From Aequorivita vladivostokensis (lineage in GTDB: Bacteria > Bacteroidota > Bacteroidia > Flavobacteriales > Flavobacteriaceae), in NCBI RefSeq assembly GCF_000952855.1, contig NZ_JSVU01000001.1, positions 531,991-595,990 of the forward strand: a stretch of DNA of 64,000 nucleotides, in the 5' to 3' direction. The position numbers and the translations under genes are program-made. Of the stretch, positions 54,017 to 62,306 are shown in pieces. The notes beneath the pieces were generated by a model, which did no database searches, had not been told where the DNA came from, and saw only the letters and a list, made by a program, of their open reading frames with translations. Position 1 is the first letter of the stretch; the number at the start of each line of letters is the position of its first letter.

Positions 54017-55303
54017 TTACAACACTTTGGCAATTTTTGTGAAATCTATAACAAAGCAGTGTTCGCCTTCATTATAGTAATAAGAAATTGGAATATCATA
54101 AAATTCACAAACGGCCTTGCAAACGGCCAGTCCAAGGCCAGTACTTTGATTGTTGTTTGCATCTTTCTGAAATCTTTGGAAAACAATCTCAGGATTAAGG
54201 GCTTTGTTTGAGCCAGCATTACAAACGGTCATTTTAGATCCTTCCAAAAATAGCTGGATATGGCCATTTTCAATATTGTGAAAAACCGCATTTTTTATCA
54301 GATTTGAAACTAGAATACGAGCGAGGCTAGGATCGATGAATACGGTAATTGAATTTTGAAACTTCTTACTTATCTCAATATTCCTGTACTTGATATAATC
54401 CTCAAAATGGGTCAAGGTTTCTTCCAATAAAGAATTTATTCCGATAGATGTGGGTTCGTCAAACTGTTTGTTTTCAATCTTAGCGAGAAGCAGGAGCGAT
54501 TTATTCAATTGAACCATTCGCTCAGCCATCTGTATAACTTCGGCAACGGTCTGGGCATCTTTGGAGTTCAGGGTTTCCGATTCCAGTAGCAATTCCAGCT
54601 TGTTGCTTATTACTGCCAGTGGAGTTTGCAATTCGTGCGATGCGTTTTCGGTGAATTGCTTTTGCGAAAGGAATGCTTCCTGTGAATGCCGAATCAGCGC
54701 ATTTGCCGCTTGTTGCAATTCAAGAAATTCAGGGGTAGTGGTTTTTACGGAAATTGCGGTCGTATCCTTTTCCAATCGGAATTTACGAAGGCGGGCAACA
54801 AGTTCGTGAAACGGATTCCATACGCGTCGCAAAATTAAATTGTTGATAAGGATAATACTTGCCACGAGGATAAAAAATAGCCAGACTACGCTCCAAAAAG
54901 CATCTTCCAGCAAATCATCCTCCTCCACCAAAGAGGAGATTATCTTTATCCTGTAGTATTTTCCATCATTGGCAAAGGCCGAATGCAAAATGCGGACGGG
55001 TTCCATGTCGTCCTCATTTTGACGATACATTAAGGTATCTTTATATACATCGCGTACTTGCAGTGCCGTGATTCTGTCTATAGGGTGGATTTCAAAATTA
55101 TTGCCTCCAAATTCACGTTGCAATAAAAGGGTGCTATCTGTAGCCACTTTTTGGATGAGCAGCAATTTATTGTTTTCCAGGCCGTCGTCTATGCTGTCAC
55201 GGATTTCGTCTTTCAGGTTTATATAGAAGATAACTGACCAAATGCCGATTATGAAGAAAAACGAAATAGAAAGATAGAGCAATGAGCGGTTTAGCAGTTT
55301 CAT
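54017..55303 (-). CDS. Sensor histidine kinase
   Basis: A 428-residue two-helix membrane kinase. First TM segment (SLLYLSISFFFIIGIWSVIF, about 7-27), a periplasmic domain of about 110 residues, second TM (VVWLFFILVASIILINNLIL), a HAMP-like linker, then HisKA with H-box FTENASHELQTPLAVI and an HATPase domain: N-box NLIKNAVFHN, G-box STGLGLAVCKAVCEF, and a degenerate D-box (MTVCNAGSN in place of DNGxG). The start codon overlaps the response-regulator stop by four bases, giving tight coupling. The signal is unknown; the downstream PepSY-like proteins are candidates for partners or targets. Confidence 0.94.
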   Translation of the reverse strand: MKLLNRSLLYLSISFFFIIGIWSVIFYINLKDEIRDSIDDGLENNKLLLIQKVATDSTLLLQREFGGNNFEIHPIDRITALQVRDVYKDTLMYRQNEDDMEPVRILHSAFANDGKYYRIKIISSLVEEDDLLEDAFWSVVWLFFILVASIILINNLILRRVWNPFHELVARLRKFRLEKDTTAISVKTTTPEFLELQQAANALIRHSQEAFLSQKQFTENASHELQTPLAVISNKLELLLESETLNSKDAQTVAEVIQMAERMVQLNKSLLLLAKIENKQFDEPTSIGINSLLEETLTHFEDYIKYRNIEISKKFQNSITVFIDPSLARILVSNLIKNAVFHNIENGHIQLFLEGSKMTVCNAGSNKALNPEIVFQRFQKDANNNQSTGLGLAVCKAVCEFYDIPISYYYNEGEHCFVIDFTKIAKVL

Positions 55304-55977
55304 GGTTCCAGGAGTTTATAGCCAACCCCATAGACTGATTCTATTTGAATGCTGGCCTGTGCATCTAGCAGTTTTTTGCGCAGGTTTTTGATTTGGTAGT
55401 AGATGAAATCAAAATTATCTGCCTGATCTATATGGTCGCCCCACACATATTCTGCTAGGGCAGATTTTGTAATGAGCCTATTCTTGTTTAAGAGAAAGTA
55501 ATTTAAAATATCAAACTCCTTGCGGTTTAAACGTACTGTTTCACCTGCTATATATAACATTCTCTCATTAAGGTCTAAAAGTAGGTTGCCTACGTCCAGG
55601 GTATCTTTACCATCTTGCTGTTTTCGGCGTAACACGGCCTTAATACGGGCGTTAAGTTCTGCAATATGGAAGGGCTTGGTTAGGTAATCGTCCGCACCAA
55701 GTTCAAGGCCTACCAATTTATCGTCCAATGAATTTTTGGCGCTTATGATGATTACGTTTTCAGATTTGCCATTTTTCTTCAAATCCTGCAATAGTTCGAG
55801 ACCGCTTCCGCCGGGCAGCATAATGTCCAAGAGAATACAATCGTAGTCGTAAAGCCCAATTTTTTCAAACGCCGATTTAAAATCTTCGGCAGTCTCCACG
55901 AGATAGTGATCCTTTTCCAGAGAATTTACCAGTGTTTCGCGGAGCTCTTTCCCGTCTTCAACAATCAGAATTTTCAT
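55300..55977 (-). CDS. OmpR-family response regulator
   Basis: A 225-residue regulator. Receiver domain with phosphoacceptor Asp51 (YDCILLDIMLPGGSGLELL), acidic pocket in MKILIVEDGKEL and the Lys-Pro in DDYLTKPFHIAELNARIKAV; C-terminal winged helix with RLNRKEFDILNYFLLNKNRL and QIKNLRKKLLDA ... SVYGVGYKL. It is the first gene of the pair, overlapping the kinase by ATGA. Family members usually activate genes for envelope or metal stress. Confidence 0.95.
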   Translation of the reverse strand: MKILIVEDGKELRETLVNSLEKDHYLVETAEDFKSAFEKIGLYDYDCILLDIMLPGGSGLELLQDLKKNGKSENVIIISAKNSLDDKLVGLELGADDYLTKPFHIAELNARIKAVLRRKQQDGKDTLDVGNLLLDLNERMLYIAGETVRLNRKEFDILNYFLLNKNRLITKSALAEYVWGDHIDQADNFDFIYYQIKNLRKKLLDAQASIQIESVYGVGYKLLEP

Positions 55978-56051
55978 GCCATAAAAATAGAGATTAAAGT
56001 GGGAAAGATTTGGGAATTGCTTATTTTTCCGAAATATAAAAGATATGGATT

Positions 56052-56429
56052 ATGAGTCTATTCAATAAAATATTGGGAAACGCGAGTGAAGTTTCCGCAG
56101 AAAAATTAAACGGGAAATACGGACGTCTTTTAATTGAAGGCGAAGTAGTGGAGCTTGGGTTTTCCCTGTTCCGCGATGTATTTATGTTTACGAACAAACG
56201 CCTAATCTTGATTGACGTGCAAGGCATAACCGGCAGCAAGGCCGAATACAAATGCCTTCCCTATAAACACATTTCGCGGTTCTCTTTGGAAACTGCCGGC
56301 ACCTTTGACCTAGACGCCGAATTGAAAATCTGGATAAGCAGTGAAGACACCCCCACGGTGAGCAAAAAATTCAATAAAAGCATAGATATTTATGAAGTAC
56401 AGAAGTATTTGGCTTCCAAAGTTTTATAA
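56052..56429 (+). CDS. PH-domain protein (bPH-like)
   Basis: A 125-residue single-domain protein. It matches the bacterial PH family of PF08000 type: GRLLIEGEVVELGFSLFRDV, MFTNKRLILIDVQGITG, then the conserved KAEYKCLPYKHISRFSLETA and a C-terminal helix NKSIDIYEVQKYLASKVL. No signal or membrane segment. The family has no clear role. Divergent from the response regulator and convergent with the DUF3037 gene (62 bases between their ends). Confidence 0.85.
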   Translation: MSLFNKILGNASEVSAEKLNGKYGRLLIEGEVVELGFSLFRDVFMFTNKRLILIDVQGITGSKAEYKCLPYKHISRFSLETAGTFDLDAELKIWISSEDTPTVSKKFNKSIDIYEVQKYLASKVL

Positions 56430-56491
56430 AGGGATTTAACCGTAGGGATGTTAATTCCCACAAAACTTTAAAAAGGTCTGCGCCGAGATTT

Positions 56492-56875
56492 TCACAAAAC
56501 CAATTCATTAAAGAGCCGCTCCAGGGTAGCGTCCAAATCGTCACTGAACCCATTGTGGGGGCGTGAGGTTTGAAGCGAGGAACTGCGTTGCGCGGTAAGC
56601 CATCGAAACCGGTCGGGAGTATCCCACTGAGCTACGGGGCCACCGTCTTTTGCGCCCGTACAGATTTTGTGGAAGGCGTTGAGATTTTTTTCAAAATCCT
56701 CAACTCCCACTTCGCAGGAAAAAAGTTTTAGCTTTTCGGTGTCAATTTGATATTTGCAGTTTAGGTATTTGGCACCCTTGCTAAAGAGGATAATACCCAC
56801 GTTAAGGAATTCTTCCCGTTCCACGCGTGGTACCAAACGTATTACCGCATATTCATATAAGTGTTTCCCGGGCAT
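56492..56875 (-). CDS. DUF3037 protein, partner of the HipA-like kinase
   Basis: A 127-residue protein with YEYAVIRLVPRVEREEFLNV, GIILFSKGAKYLNCKY and WLTAQRSSSLQTSRPHNGFS, which mark the DUF3037 family. Its first 23 bases overlap the 3' end of the HipA-like kinase gene, so the two are translationally coupled. Function is unknown; the fixed adjacency to HipA-like kinases in many genomes suggests a joint unit, perhaps as regulator or substrate. It shows no HipB-like helix-turn-helix, so it is not a standard HipAB antitoxin. Confidence 0.85.
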   Translation of the reverse strand: MPGKHLYEYAVIRLVPRVEREEFLNVGIILFSKGAKYLNCKYQIDTEKLKLFSCEVGVEDFEKNLNAFHKICTGAKDGGPVAQWDTPDRFRWLTAQRSSSLQTSRPHNGFSDDLDATLERLFNELVL

Positions 56876-57650
56876 GCTGTATCTGTTTTACGAAGTTGTG
56901 GGCGTGGTCTCTGCGATGTGCCAAAAACTGAAAATATACCTCTCTTATTTCTTGGGTTTCCATTTCGGAACCTTCCCAATCTAACCATTCTGAAGGAATT
57001 AAGCTGGTAATTTCCCGTAGCTTTTCATCAGATAGTTGGTCTATCATTTCATTGTTAATTGCTTCCACCAAGGAAGCCTGCGGAAGGAGAACGTGGTCCT
57101 TAATGTATGGAAATGGGCTTTCCGCCGCCTTTTTCCAATCGCTCCACGAATGGTGAAAATAGAAGGTCGCTCCGTGGTCTATCAGCCAGAGCTCCTTATG
57201 CCAAATAAGCATATTCGTATTTTTCACGGTTCGGTCTATATTCGTTGTATATGCATCGAGCCAAACAATTTTGGAAGCCAATTTTTCATCTACCTGTGTC
57301 ACCACGGGATCAAAAGTTAGCGCTCCCGATAGAAAATGAAGCGCAAGATTGAGGCCTTGGCTGCCTTTTAAAAGATCCTGAATTTCTTCGTCGCCCTCAC
57401 TTCTGCCGAAGGCTTCATCAAGATTTGCAAAAACCATTTCGGGAACCTTGAGCCCTAAGGTACGGGCAATTTCGCCACCCAATAACTCGGCAATCAAAGC
57501 TTTGGACCCGTGCCCGGCACCGCGAAATTTTAAAACATACTTGAAGTCGTCGTCCGCTTCGGCCAACGCGGGCAAGGAGCCTCCTTCCCTTAATGGAGTA
57601 ATGTAACGGGTTACGTTAACGGTGCGGAGTTCTGTTTTGTGGGTTGCCAT
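56853..57650 (-). CDS. HipA-like kinase (stand-alone, without HipB)
   Basis: A 265-residue protein of the HipA/PI3K-like kinase fold. ATP-site features: Lys41 in FKYVLKFRGAG, Glu60 in LLGGEIARTLGLKVP, catalytic Asp139 with Asn144 and Asn146 in YTTNIDRTVKNTNMLI, and the metal-binding Asp158 in LWLIDHGATFYFH. It lacks the N-terminal Couple_hipA subdomain of HipA (440 residues). The ATG at 57650 is used; a TTG at 57659 is an alternative. DUF3037 is directly downstream with a 23-base overlap. The phosphorylation target cannot be told from sequence. Confidence 0.85.
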   Translation of the reverse strand: MATHKTELRTVNVTRYITPLREGGSLPALAEADDDFKYVLKFRGAGHGSKALIAELLGGEIARTLGLKVPEMVFANLDEAFGRSEGDEEIQDLLKGSQGLNLALHFLSGALTFDPVVTQVDEKLASKIVWLDAYTTNIDRTVKNTNMLIWHKELWLIDHGATFYFHHSWSDWKKAAESPFPYIKDHVLLPQASLVEAINNEMIDQLSDEKLREITSLIPSEWLDWEGSEMETQEIREVYFQFLAHRRDHAHNFVKQIQHARETLI

Positions 57651-57791
57651 CGCTTGCAAAATTAGGATTATTTGTGGATATGGAAGCGCAATCGGGCTGT
57701 GATGTTTTTATGACACTTAAATTAGATTTGGTTGAAATTTTAAAAATTTTAATTCGTATTTTGCCACAATATGATACCTCTAAAATAGAAG

Positions 57792-59273
57792 TTGTTGAAT
57801 TTAACTATTGAAAACATCATTCTTGTTGGCTCTATCCTGCTATTAATAAGTATTATAGCGGGAAAAACTTCCTACAAATTTGGCGTGCCCACCTTAGTGC
57901 TTTTCTTGGGGATCGGCATGCTCGCCGGCGAGGATGGCATTGGCGGTATCAGTTTTAACGACCCGCAACTGGCCCAACTGGTTGGGATTATTTCTTTGAA
58001 CTTTATACTCTTTTCCGGTGGTCTTGACACCGACTGGAAGGCCGTAAAGCCAATTATGCGGGAAGGCTTCGCGCTTTCTACACTCGGGGTTTTGCTTACG
58101 GCTGTTGGCTTGGGAACCTTTGTGTACTACGTGACCGATTTCACAATATATGAAAGTCTGCTGTTGGGAAGCATTGTTTCCTCCACGGACGCGGCGGCGG
58201 TATTTTCCATTTTGCGCTCCAAAAACCTCGCGCTCCGTGCTAATCTGCGCCCCACGCTCGAGATGGAAAGTGGAAGCAACGACCCCATGGCCTATGTCTT
58301 GACCATTGCTTTTTTGGGTTTGGTAATAAATCAGGATAAAGGGCTGGTGTCAATGATTCCCTTGTTTTTCCAGCAAATGATTATTGGGACCATCGCAGGG
58401 TTTGGGTTCGGAAAATTGAGCAAAATCATTATCAACAGAATAAATCTGGATTTTGAGGGACTCTATCCGGTATTGGTAATTTCATTGATGTTTATAACCT
58501 TTTCGGTAACCGATTTTGTGGGCGGAAATGGTTTTCTGGCCATCTACATCTGTGCAGTGTTTTTGGGCAACCAGTATGTTATTCACAAAAAGACCATCCT
58601 TAAAATGTATGACGGACTGGCGTGGTTGATGCAGATTGTCTTATTTCTCACCTTGGGCCTGTTGGTGTTTCCCTCGCAAATTGTCCCTGTAATTGGTATT
58701 GGTCTGATAATCTCCCTGTTTTTGATATTTGTGGCGCGCCCCGTGGCGGTATTTATAAGTCTGATTCCCTTTAAAATGAAGTTGCGCCGGCGGTTTTATA
58801 TCTCTTGGGTAGGTTTGCGCGGCGCGGTGCCCATAGTGTTTGCAACCTATCCGCTATTGGCCGGAATAGGTAAAGCGAATATGATTTTCAATATTGTGTT
58901 TTTCATATCATTAACCTCTATTCTTATTCAGGGAACGACCCTTTCGGTAGTTGCAAAATGGTTGAAGGTAAGTATTCCCAGTGAAGAAAAAATCAGAACC
59001 CCTTCTGAGCGGTTTCTGGAAGAACATCCCAAAACCGAAATGCGGGAAATTGGAATTGCTAACGGAAATAAGGTGGTAGGCAAAAAAATAGTGGACATAG
59101 AATTTCCGAAAACGGCAATCATTGCCATGATAAAACGGGATGAAAAATACATCACGCCCAATGGGAGTACCGTAATCAATGCCGATGACGTGCTCATTGT
59201 ACTTTCGGAAACAAAAAAAGGTATCAAAAAAGTTTTTAAGGCTTTGAATATCCAAGAGTTTTCGGCGGCATAA
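57792..59273 (+). CDS. CPA1-type K+/H+ antiporter with TrkA-C domain
   Basis: A 493-residue inner-membrane antiporter of the NhaP2/CvrA group. About 12-13 hydrophobic helices; the ion site is in FSGGLDTDWKAVKP, IVSSTDAAAVFSILRSKNLA and EMESGSNDPMAYVLTIAFL (the ND pair). C-terminal TrkA-C domain (about 405-485) with IGIANGNKVVGKKIVDIEF and GSTVINADDVLIVLSETK, which binds nucleotides or ligands and gates transport. No ATG is available before TM1, so it starts at the TTG at 57792 or the next codon, TTG at 57795. Divergent from the HipA-like gene. Confidence 0.93.
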   Translation: MLNLTIENIILVGSILLLISIIAGKTSYKFGVPTLVLFLGIGMLAGEDGIGGISFNDPQLAQLVGIISLNFILFSGGLDTDWKAVKPIMREGFALSTLGVLLTAVGLGTFVYYVTDFTIYESLLLGSIVSSTDAAAVFSILRSKNLALRANLRPTLEMESGSNDPMAYVLTIAFLGLVINQDKGLVSMIPLFFQQMIIGTIAGFGFGKLSKIIINRINLDFEGLYPVLVISLMFITFSVTDFVGGNGFLAIYICAVFLGNQYVIHKKTILKMYDGLAWLMQIVLFLTLGLLVFPSQIVPVIGIGLIISLFLIFVARPVAVFISLIPFKMKLRRRFYISWVGLRGAVPIVFATYPLLAGIGKANMIFNIVFFISLTSILIQGTTLSVVAKWLKVSIPSEEKIRTPSERFLEEHPKTEMREIGIANGNKVVGKKIVDIEFPKTAIIAMIKRDEKYITPNGSTVINADDVLIVLSETKKGIKKVFKALNIQEFSAA

Positions 59274-59433
59274 GTTTTCTTTTAACAAAGGGCAATATTG
59301 CAGAGGCCGCCGATATATTGAAAATGCAATAATTTGCCCCATCAGCAACAGGCAGGGGAATAATAGAGTAATGAATTGCGATATGAAACTTGAAATCAAT
59401 AAAAAACCGTAGCTTTATTGGGAATAATTTATA

Positions 59434-59973
59434 ATGAAGAACATTTCTAAAATAGTCCATTTCGCAGGAATAATATTTTTGGCTGCGATGTTTATTTCCT
59501 GCGAGGAGCAAAAGGAAATAAGCTCCTACCATCCCAATCATTGGGAAGACCATTACGTTGATGCCAATAATTCAGGGCTAAAAGGCGATTCGCTCCAAAG
59601 TGGTAAAACTTATTTGAGCATCTATTCGCATATCTATAGTTTCTCGATGGAAAAATCGCAGAATTTAACCGCAATGGTAAGCTTAAGAAATGTGAGCGAA
59701 ACGGACACTATCTATATTTCAAAAGCCGATTATTACGGTACGGAGGGACAGTTGATCCGTCATTATTTCAAAAAACCAATCTATCTAAAACCTTTGGAAA
59801 CCGTTGAAATTGTTATTGACGAAACAGACCAGCACGGTGGCAGCGGCGCAAACTTTATTTTTGAATGGACTACCACAGCCTCCACGCCCGAACCACTTTT
59901 TGAGGCAATTATGACTTCACTTCGGGGTGCCCAGGGGCTGAGTTTTACCACTGTGGGAAGAAGGATTAAGTGA
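59434..59973 (+). CDS. DUF3124 lipoprotein
   Basis: A 179-residue lipoprotein (MKNISKIVHFAGIIFLAAMF, then ISCEEQ with lipobox Cys). The domain is DUF3124: YLSIYSHIYSFSMEKSQNLT, MVSLRNVSETDTIYISKADY, and TVEIVIDETDQHGGSGANFI are typical. Function unknown, in the periplasm or outer membrane. It is 160 bases after the antiporter and 145 before yaaA. Confidence 0.88.
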   Translation: MKNISKIVHFAGIIFLAAMFISCEEQKEISSYHPNHWEDHYVDANNSGLKGDSLQSGKTYLSIYSHIYSFSMEKSQNLTAMVSLRNVSETDTIYISKADYYGTEGQLIRHYFKKPIYLKPLETVEIVIDETDQHGGSGANFIFEWTTTASTPEPLFEAIMTSLRGAQGLSFTTVGRRIK

Positions 59974-60118
59974 AGTATGAATACGAAATTCGAAAGTAGA
60001 AATAAGACAATTGAAACCTGAAATCTGAAACAGTAAATCCAAAACCTGCTTGTCGTGCCTTTGGTGGACAGGTCCCAAATTCCAATAGTTTTCGTTATTT
60101 TTGAAGAAAAAGAATTGA

Positions 60119-60880
60119 ATGAAAATAGTAATCTCCCCAGCCAAAACGCTGGATTATGACTCAAAACTTCCCACAGCCCGCGCTACGCAGCCCAAATTTT
60201 TGGAAGAGGCAGAATTGATAAACAACAAATTGGAGCGCAAAAGCAAGAAAGCCATCGGCAAGTTGATGGATATAAGCGATAAACTGGCAGAACTCAATTA
60301 CCAGCGCTATAAGGAATTCAACACGCCTTTTACAAAAAAGAACGCGCGCCCTGCGGTATATGCCTTTGCTGGCGATGTTTACACTGGTTTGGACGCCTAT
60401 ACCATTCCTTCGGAAAAAATTGATTTATTACAGGACTCGCTACGTATCCTCTCAGGCATGTACGGCCTGCTGCGGCCGTTGGATTTAATCCAGCCGTATC
60501 GTTTGGAAATGGGCACCAAGCTTCCCATAAATCGTAAAAAGGACCTTTATGCTTTTTGGAAAAAACCCATTACCGAAGCCTTGAATGATGAGTTGGAGGA
60601 CGACGAACTTTTCCTAAACCTTGCCAGCGTGGAATATTTCAACGCCATAGACGAAAAGAAGCTGAAAGTTCCCGTCATTTCTCCCGTCTTTAAGGATTTC
60701 AAAAATGGTGAGTTAAAAATTATAGCCTTTTATGCCAAAAAAGCCCGCGGCAGCATGGCCCGTTTTGCCATCGATAAAAATGTAAAAAGCCTGGATAGCT
60801 TGAAGGCGTTCGACTATGACGGATATGGTTTCAGTGAAAAATATACCGAGAAAGAAAGTGAGCCTGTTTTCATTAGATAA
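60119..60880 (+). CDS. yaaA: YaaA family peroxide stress protein
   Basis: A 253-residue protein of the YaaA/DUF328 family, which in E. coli lowers free iron and protects DNA during peroxide stress and binds DNA. Conserved [19 protein letters not shown] at the start, [19 protein letters not shown] and [19 protein letters not shown] in the centre, and [20 protein letters not shown] at the end. A PH-like gene follows after six bases and is probably co-transcribed. Confidence 0.95.
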   Translation: MKIVISPAKTLDYDSKLPTARATQPKFLEEAELINNKLERKSKKAIGKLMDISDKLAELNYQRYKEFNTPFTKKNARPAVYAFAGDVYTGLDAYTIPSEKIDLLQDSLRILSGMYGLLRPLDLIQPYRLEMGTKLPINRKKDLYAFWKKPITEALNDELEDDELFLNLASVEYFNAIDEKKLKVPVISPVFKDFKNGELKIIAFYAKKARGSMARFAIDKNVKSLDSLKAFDYDGYGFSEKYTEKESEPVFIR

Positions 60881-60886
60881 CCGGTA

Positions 60887-61315
60887 ATGAAATTTAAAAG
60901 CAGAAGGGATAATCTTTTCAATTTATTAATTCTTGGCTCCAGTGCTTTTTTGATTGGCATAACCGTGTATGGCCATATTACTGGCCGAATAGAACCCAGG
61001 GATTATTGGACTTCTGCCATTATTTTTCTTCTCGTCGTATTTTTACTTTGGATTTTTTTCGGTACCGGCTATCAATTGAAACCAACCTATTTTATTTATA
61101 AAAGCGGTCCCTTCAGAGGAAAAATAGAAATAGACCGAATCCGGAAAATTGAAGTGGGAAAAACAATGTGGGTGGGTTTTAAGCCTGCAACGGCACGGAA
61201 GGGGTTGATTGTTCACTATGATAAATTCAATGAAATTTACATAAGCCCAAAAACGAATGAGGTTTTCATCCAAAAAATTTTAGAACTGAATAATAATATC
61301 GAAATTGAATCGTAA
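60887..61315 (+). CDS. Membrane protein with PH-like domain (bPH_4 type)
   Basis: A 142-residue protein with two adjacent N-terminal transmembrane helices (NLFNLLILGSSAFLIGITVY, then TSAIIFLLVVFLLWIFFGTG) and a C-terminal PH-like beta domain: YFIYKSGPFRGKIEIDRIRK and VHYDKFNEIYISPKTNEVF. The layout fits PF06713 (bPH_4, formerly DUF1200). Six bases after yaaA, so one operon. Role unknown. Confidence 0.8.
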   Translation: MKFKSRRDNLFNLLILGSSAFLIGITVYGHITGRIEPRDYWTSAIIFLLVVFLLWIFFGTGYQLKPTYFIYKSGPFRGKIEIDRIRKIEVGKTMWVGFKPATARKGLIVHYDKFNEIYISPKTNEVFIQKILELNNNIEIES

Positions 61316-61340
61316 ATCGCCATTCTAAATTTATCAATCA

Positions 61341-61381
61341 TAAATCTAAAATCGTAAATCTAAAATCGTAAATCGTAAATC
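61341..61381. repeat. Tandem TAAATC-word repeats
   Basis: TAAATCTAAAATCG twice (61341-61354, 61355-61368), then TAAATCG and TAAATC, upstream of the TTG start at 61384. The same type of iterated AT-rich word as at 15074 and 31801. Confidence 0.85.
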
Positions 61382-61383
61382 CC

Positions 61384-62043
61384 TTGTTCCACCACATTCA
61401 TCCATACCCGCCTTTTATTCCCGAAAATGCAACTAAGCTCATAGTTGGTACTTTGCCGCCGCCACGTTTCACGACCGGCGAATTAAAGGAGGGCGATGTG
61501 GATTTTTGTTACGGTAGCCGCGATGGCCAGCTTTGGACTATTTTGGACAAAATCTTTGACCTCGATTTAAAATACGAAACCACGGCCCAGGCCATTGCAC
61601 AGCGTGAGCATTTCTTAAAAAAAAGAGGAATCGGTATCTGCGATATGGTAGCTTCGGCCAAACGGGAAAAAATAGATGCTTCGGATATTGGGATGATGGA
61701 TGTGGAACTACGCGATCTGGTTGCCATCCTTCAGCAAAACCCCAGTATAGATACGCTGCTCTTTACGGGCGGAAACAGTAAGAATGGACCGGAATATTTC
61801 TTCCGAAGAAAATTGAGGGAATACAACATTTCGCTCAAGTTGGTTTCAAACAAGGTGCCCCGCATCCATAGCTTCAAACTTCCCGAGAGCGGTAGGATTA
61901 TAAAGACCGTTTCGTTGATTGCCCCATCGGGTGCCGCGAATAGGGCAGTGGGCAGCCTGGCCGAATATAAGAGGATGAAGGCTGAGTTTCCTGAAAAAAC
62001 CACCATAGACTTCCGAGCAGATTTGTACAAACCATTTTTTTAA
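61384..62043 (+). CDS. Uracil-DNA glycosylase superfamily-like protein
   Basis: A 219-residue protein resembling the UDG superfamily (the SMUG2/MUG-like branch). The region LIVGTLPPPRFTTGELKEGD fits motif A (GxxPG-like), followed by CYGSRDGQLWTILDKIFDLD, LKKRGIGICDMVASAKREKI and, near the C-terminus, SLIAPSGAANRAVGS for the minor-groove motif. The canonical catalytic Asp/His are not obvious, so activity is uncertain. Start is TTG at 61384; a stop codon (TAA) lies just upstream in frame within the TAAATC repeats, so no ATG is available. Confidence 0.75.
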   Translation: MFHHIHPYPPFIPENATKLIVGTLPPPRFTTGELKEGDVDFCYGSRDGQLWTILDKIFDLDLKYETTAQAIAQREHFLKKRGIGICDMVASAKREKIDASDIGMMDVELRDLVAILQQNPSIDTLLFTGGNSKNGPEYFFRRKLREYNISLKLVSNKVPRIHSFKLPESGRIIKTVSLIAPSGAANRAVGSLAEYKRMKAEFPEKTTIDFRADLYKPFF

Positions 62044-62240
62044 TTAGTGGCTGTCTTATAGACCAGTAAGTTTTGAAGGTTGAACTGTTCCAATTACTTG
62101 CTATTTCTACATTTTTTTAAAAAAACTTTATCTCAAATCTAGAGTTGTATAAGTCCTTCTATAACAGAGCGTTAATTTATTTGGAAAAAATTTCTGTGTT
62201 TTGTTTTAAGTCGAGATTGTTCTCGCTTTTAGGAAATTAT

Positions 62241-62271
62241 TTGCCATTTAAGATAAATTAAACTATTTTTA
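62241..62271 (+). promoter_or_regulatory. Candidate promoter of the HYR surface protein
   Basis: TTTG at 62240-62243, 20 bases, then TATTTTTA at 62264-62271 (one mismatch from TAnnTTTG), 35 bases before the ATG. Confidence 0.4.
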
Positions 62272-62306
62272 GTGAAATTTTAACAATCAATTTAAATTAT
62301 GAATTT

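Noticed and set aside
56492..57650. Classical HipAB toxin-antitoxin locus
   Set aside because: No HipB-type helix-turn-helix gene is adjacent and the kinase lacks the N-terminal HipB-contact domain; reported as a separate pair type instead.
57771..57788. Five-codon ORF (ATG ... TAG) just before the antiporter start
   Set aside because: Could be a leader peptide, but no supporting structure or amino acid bias is visible.
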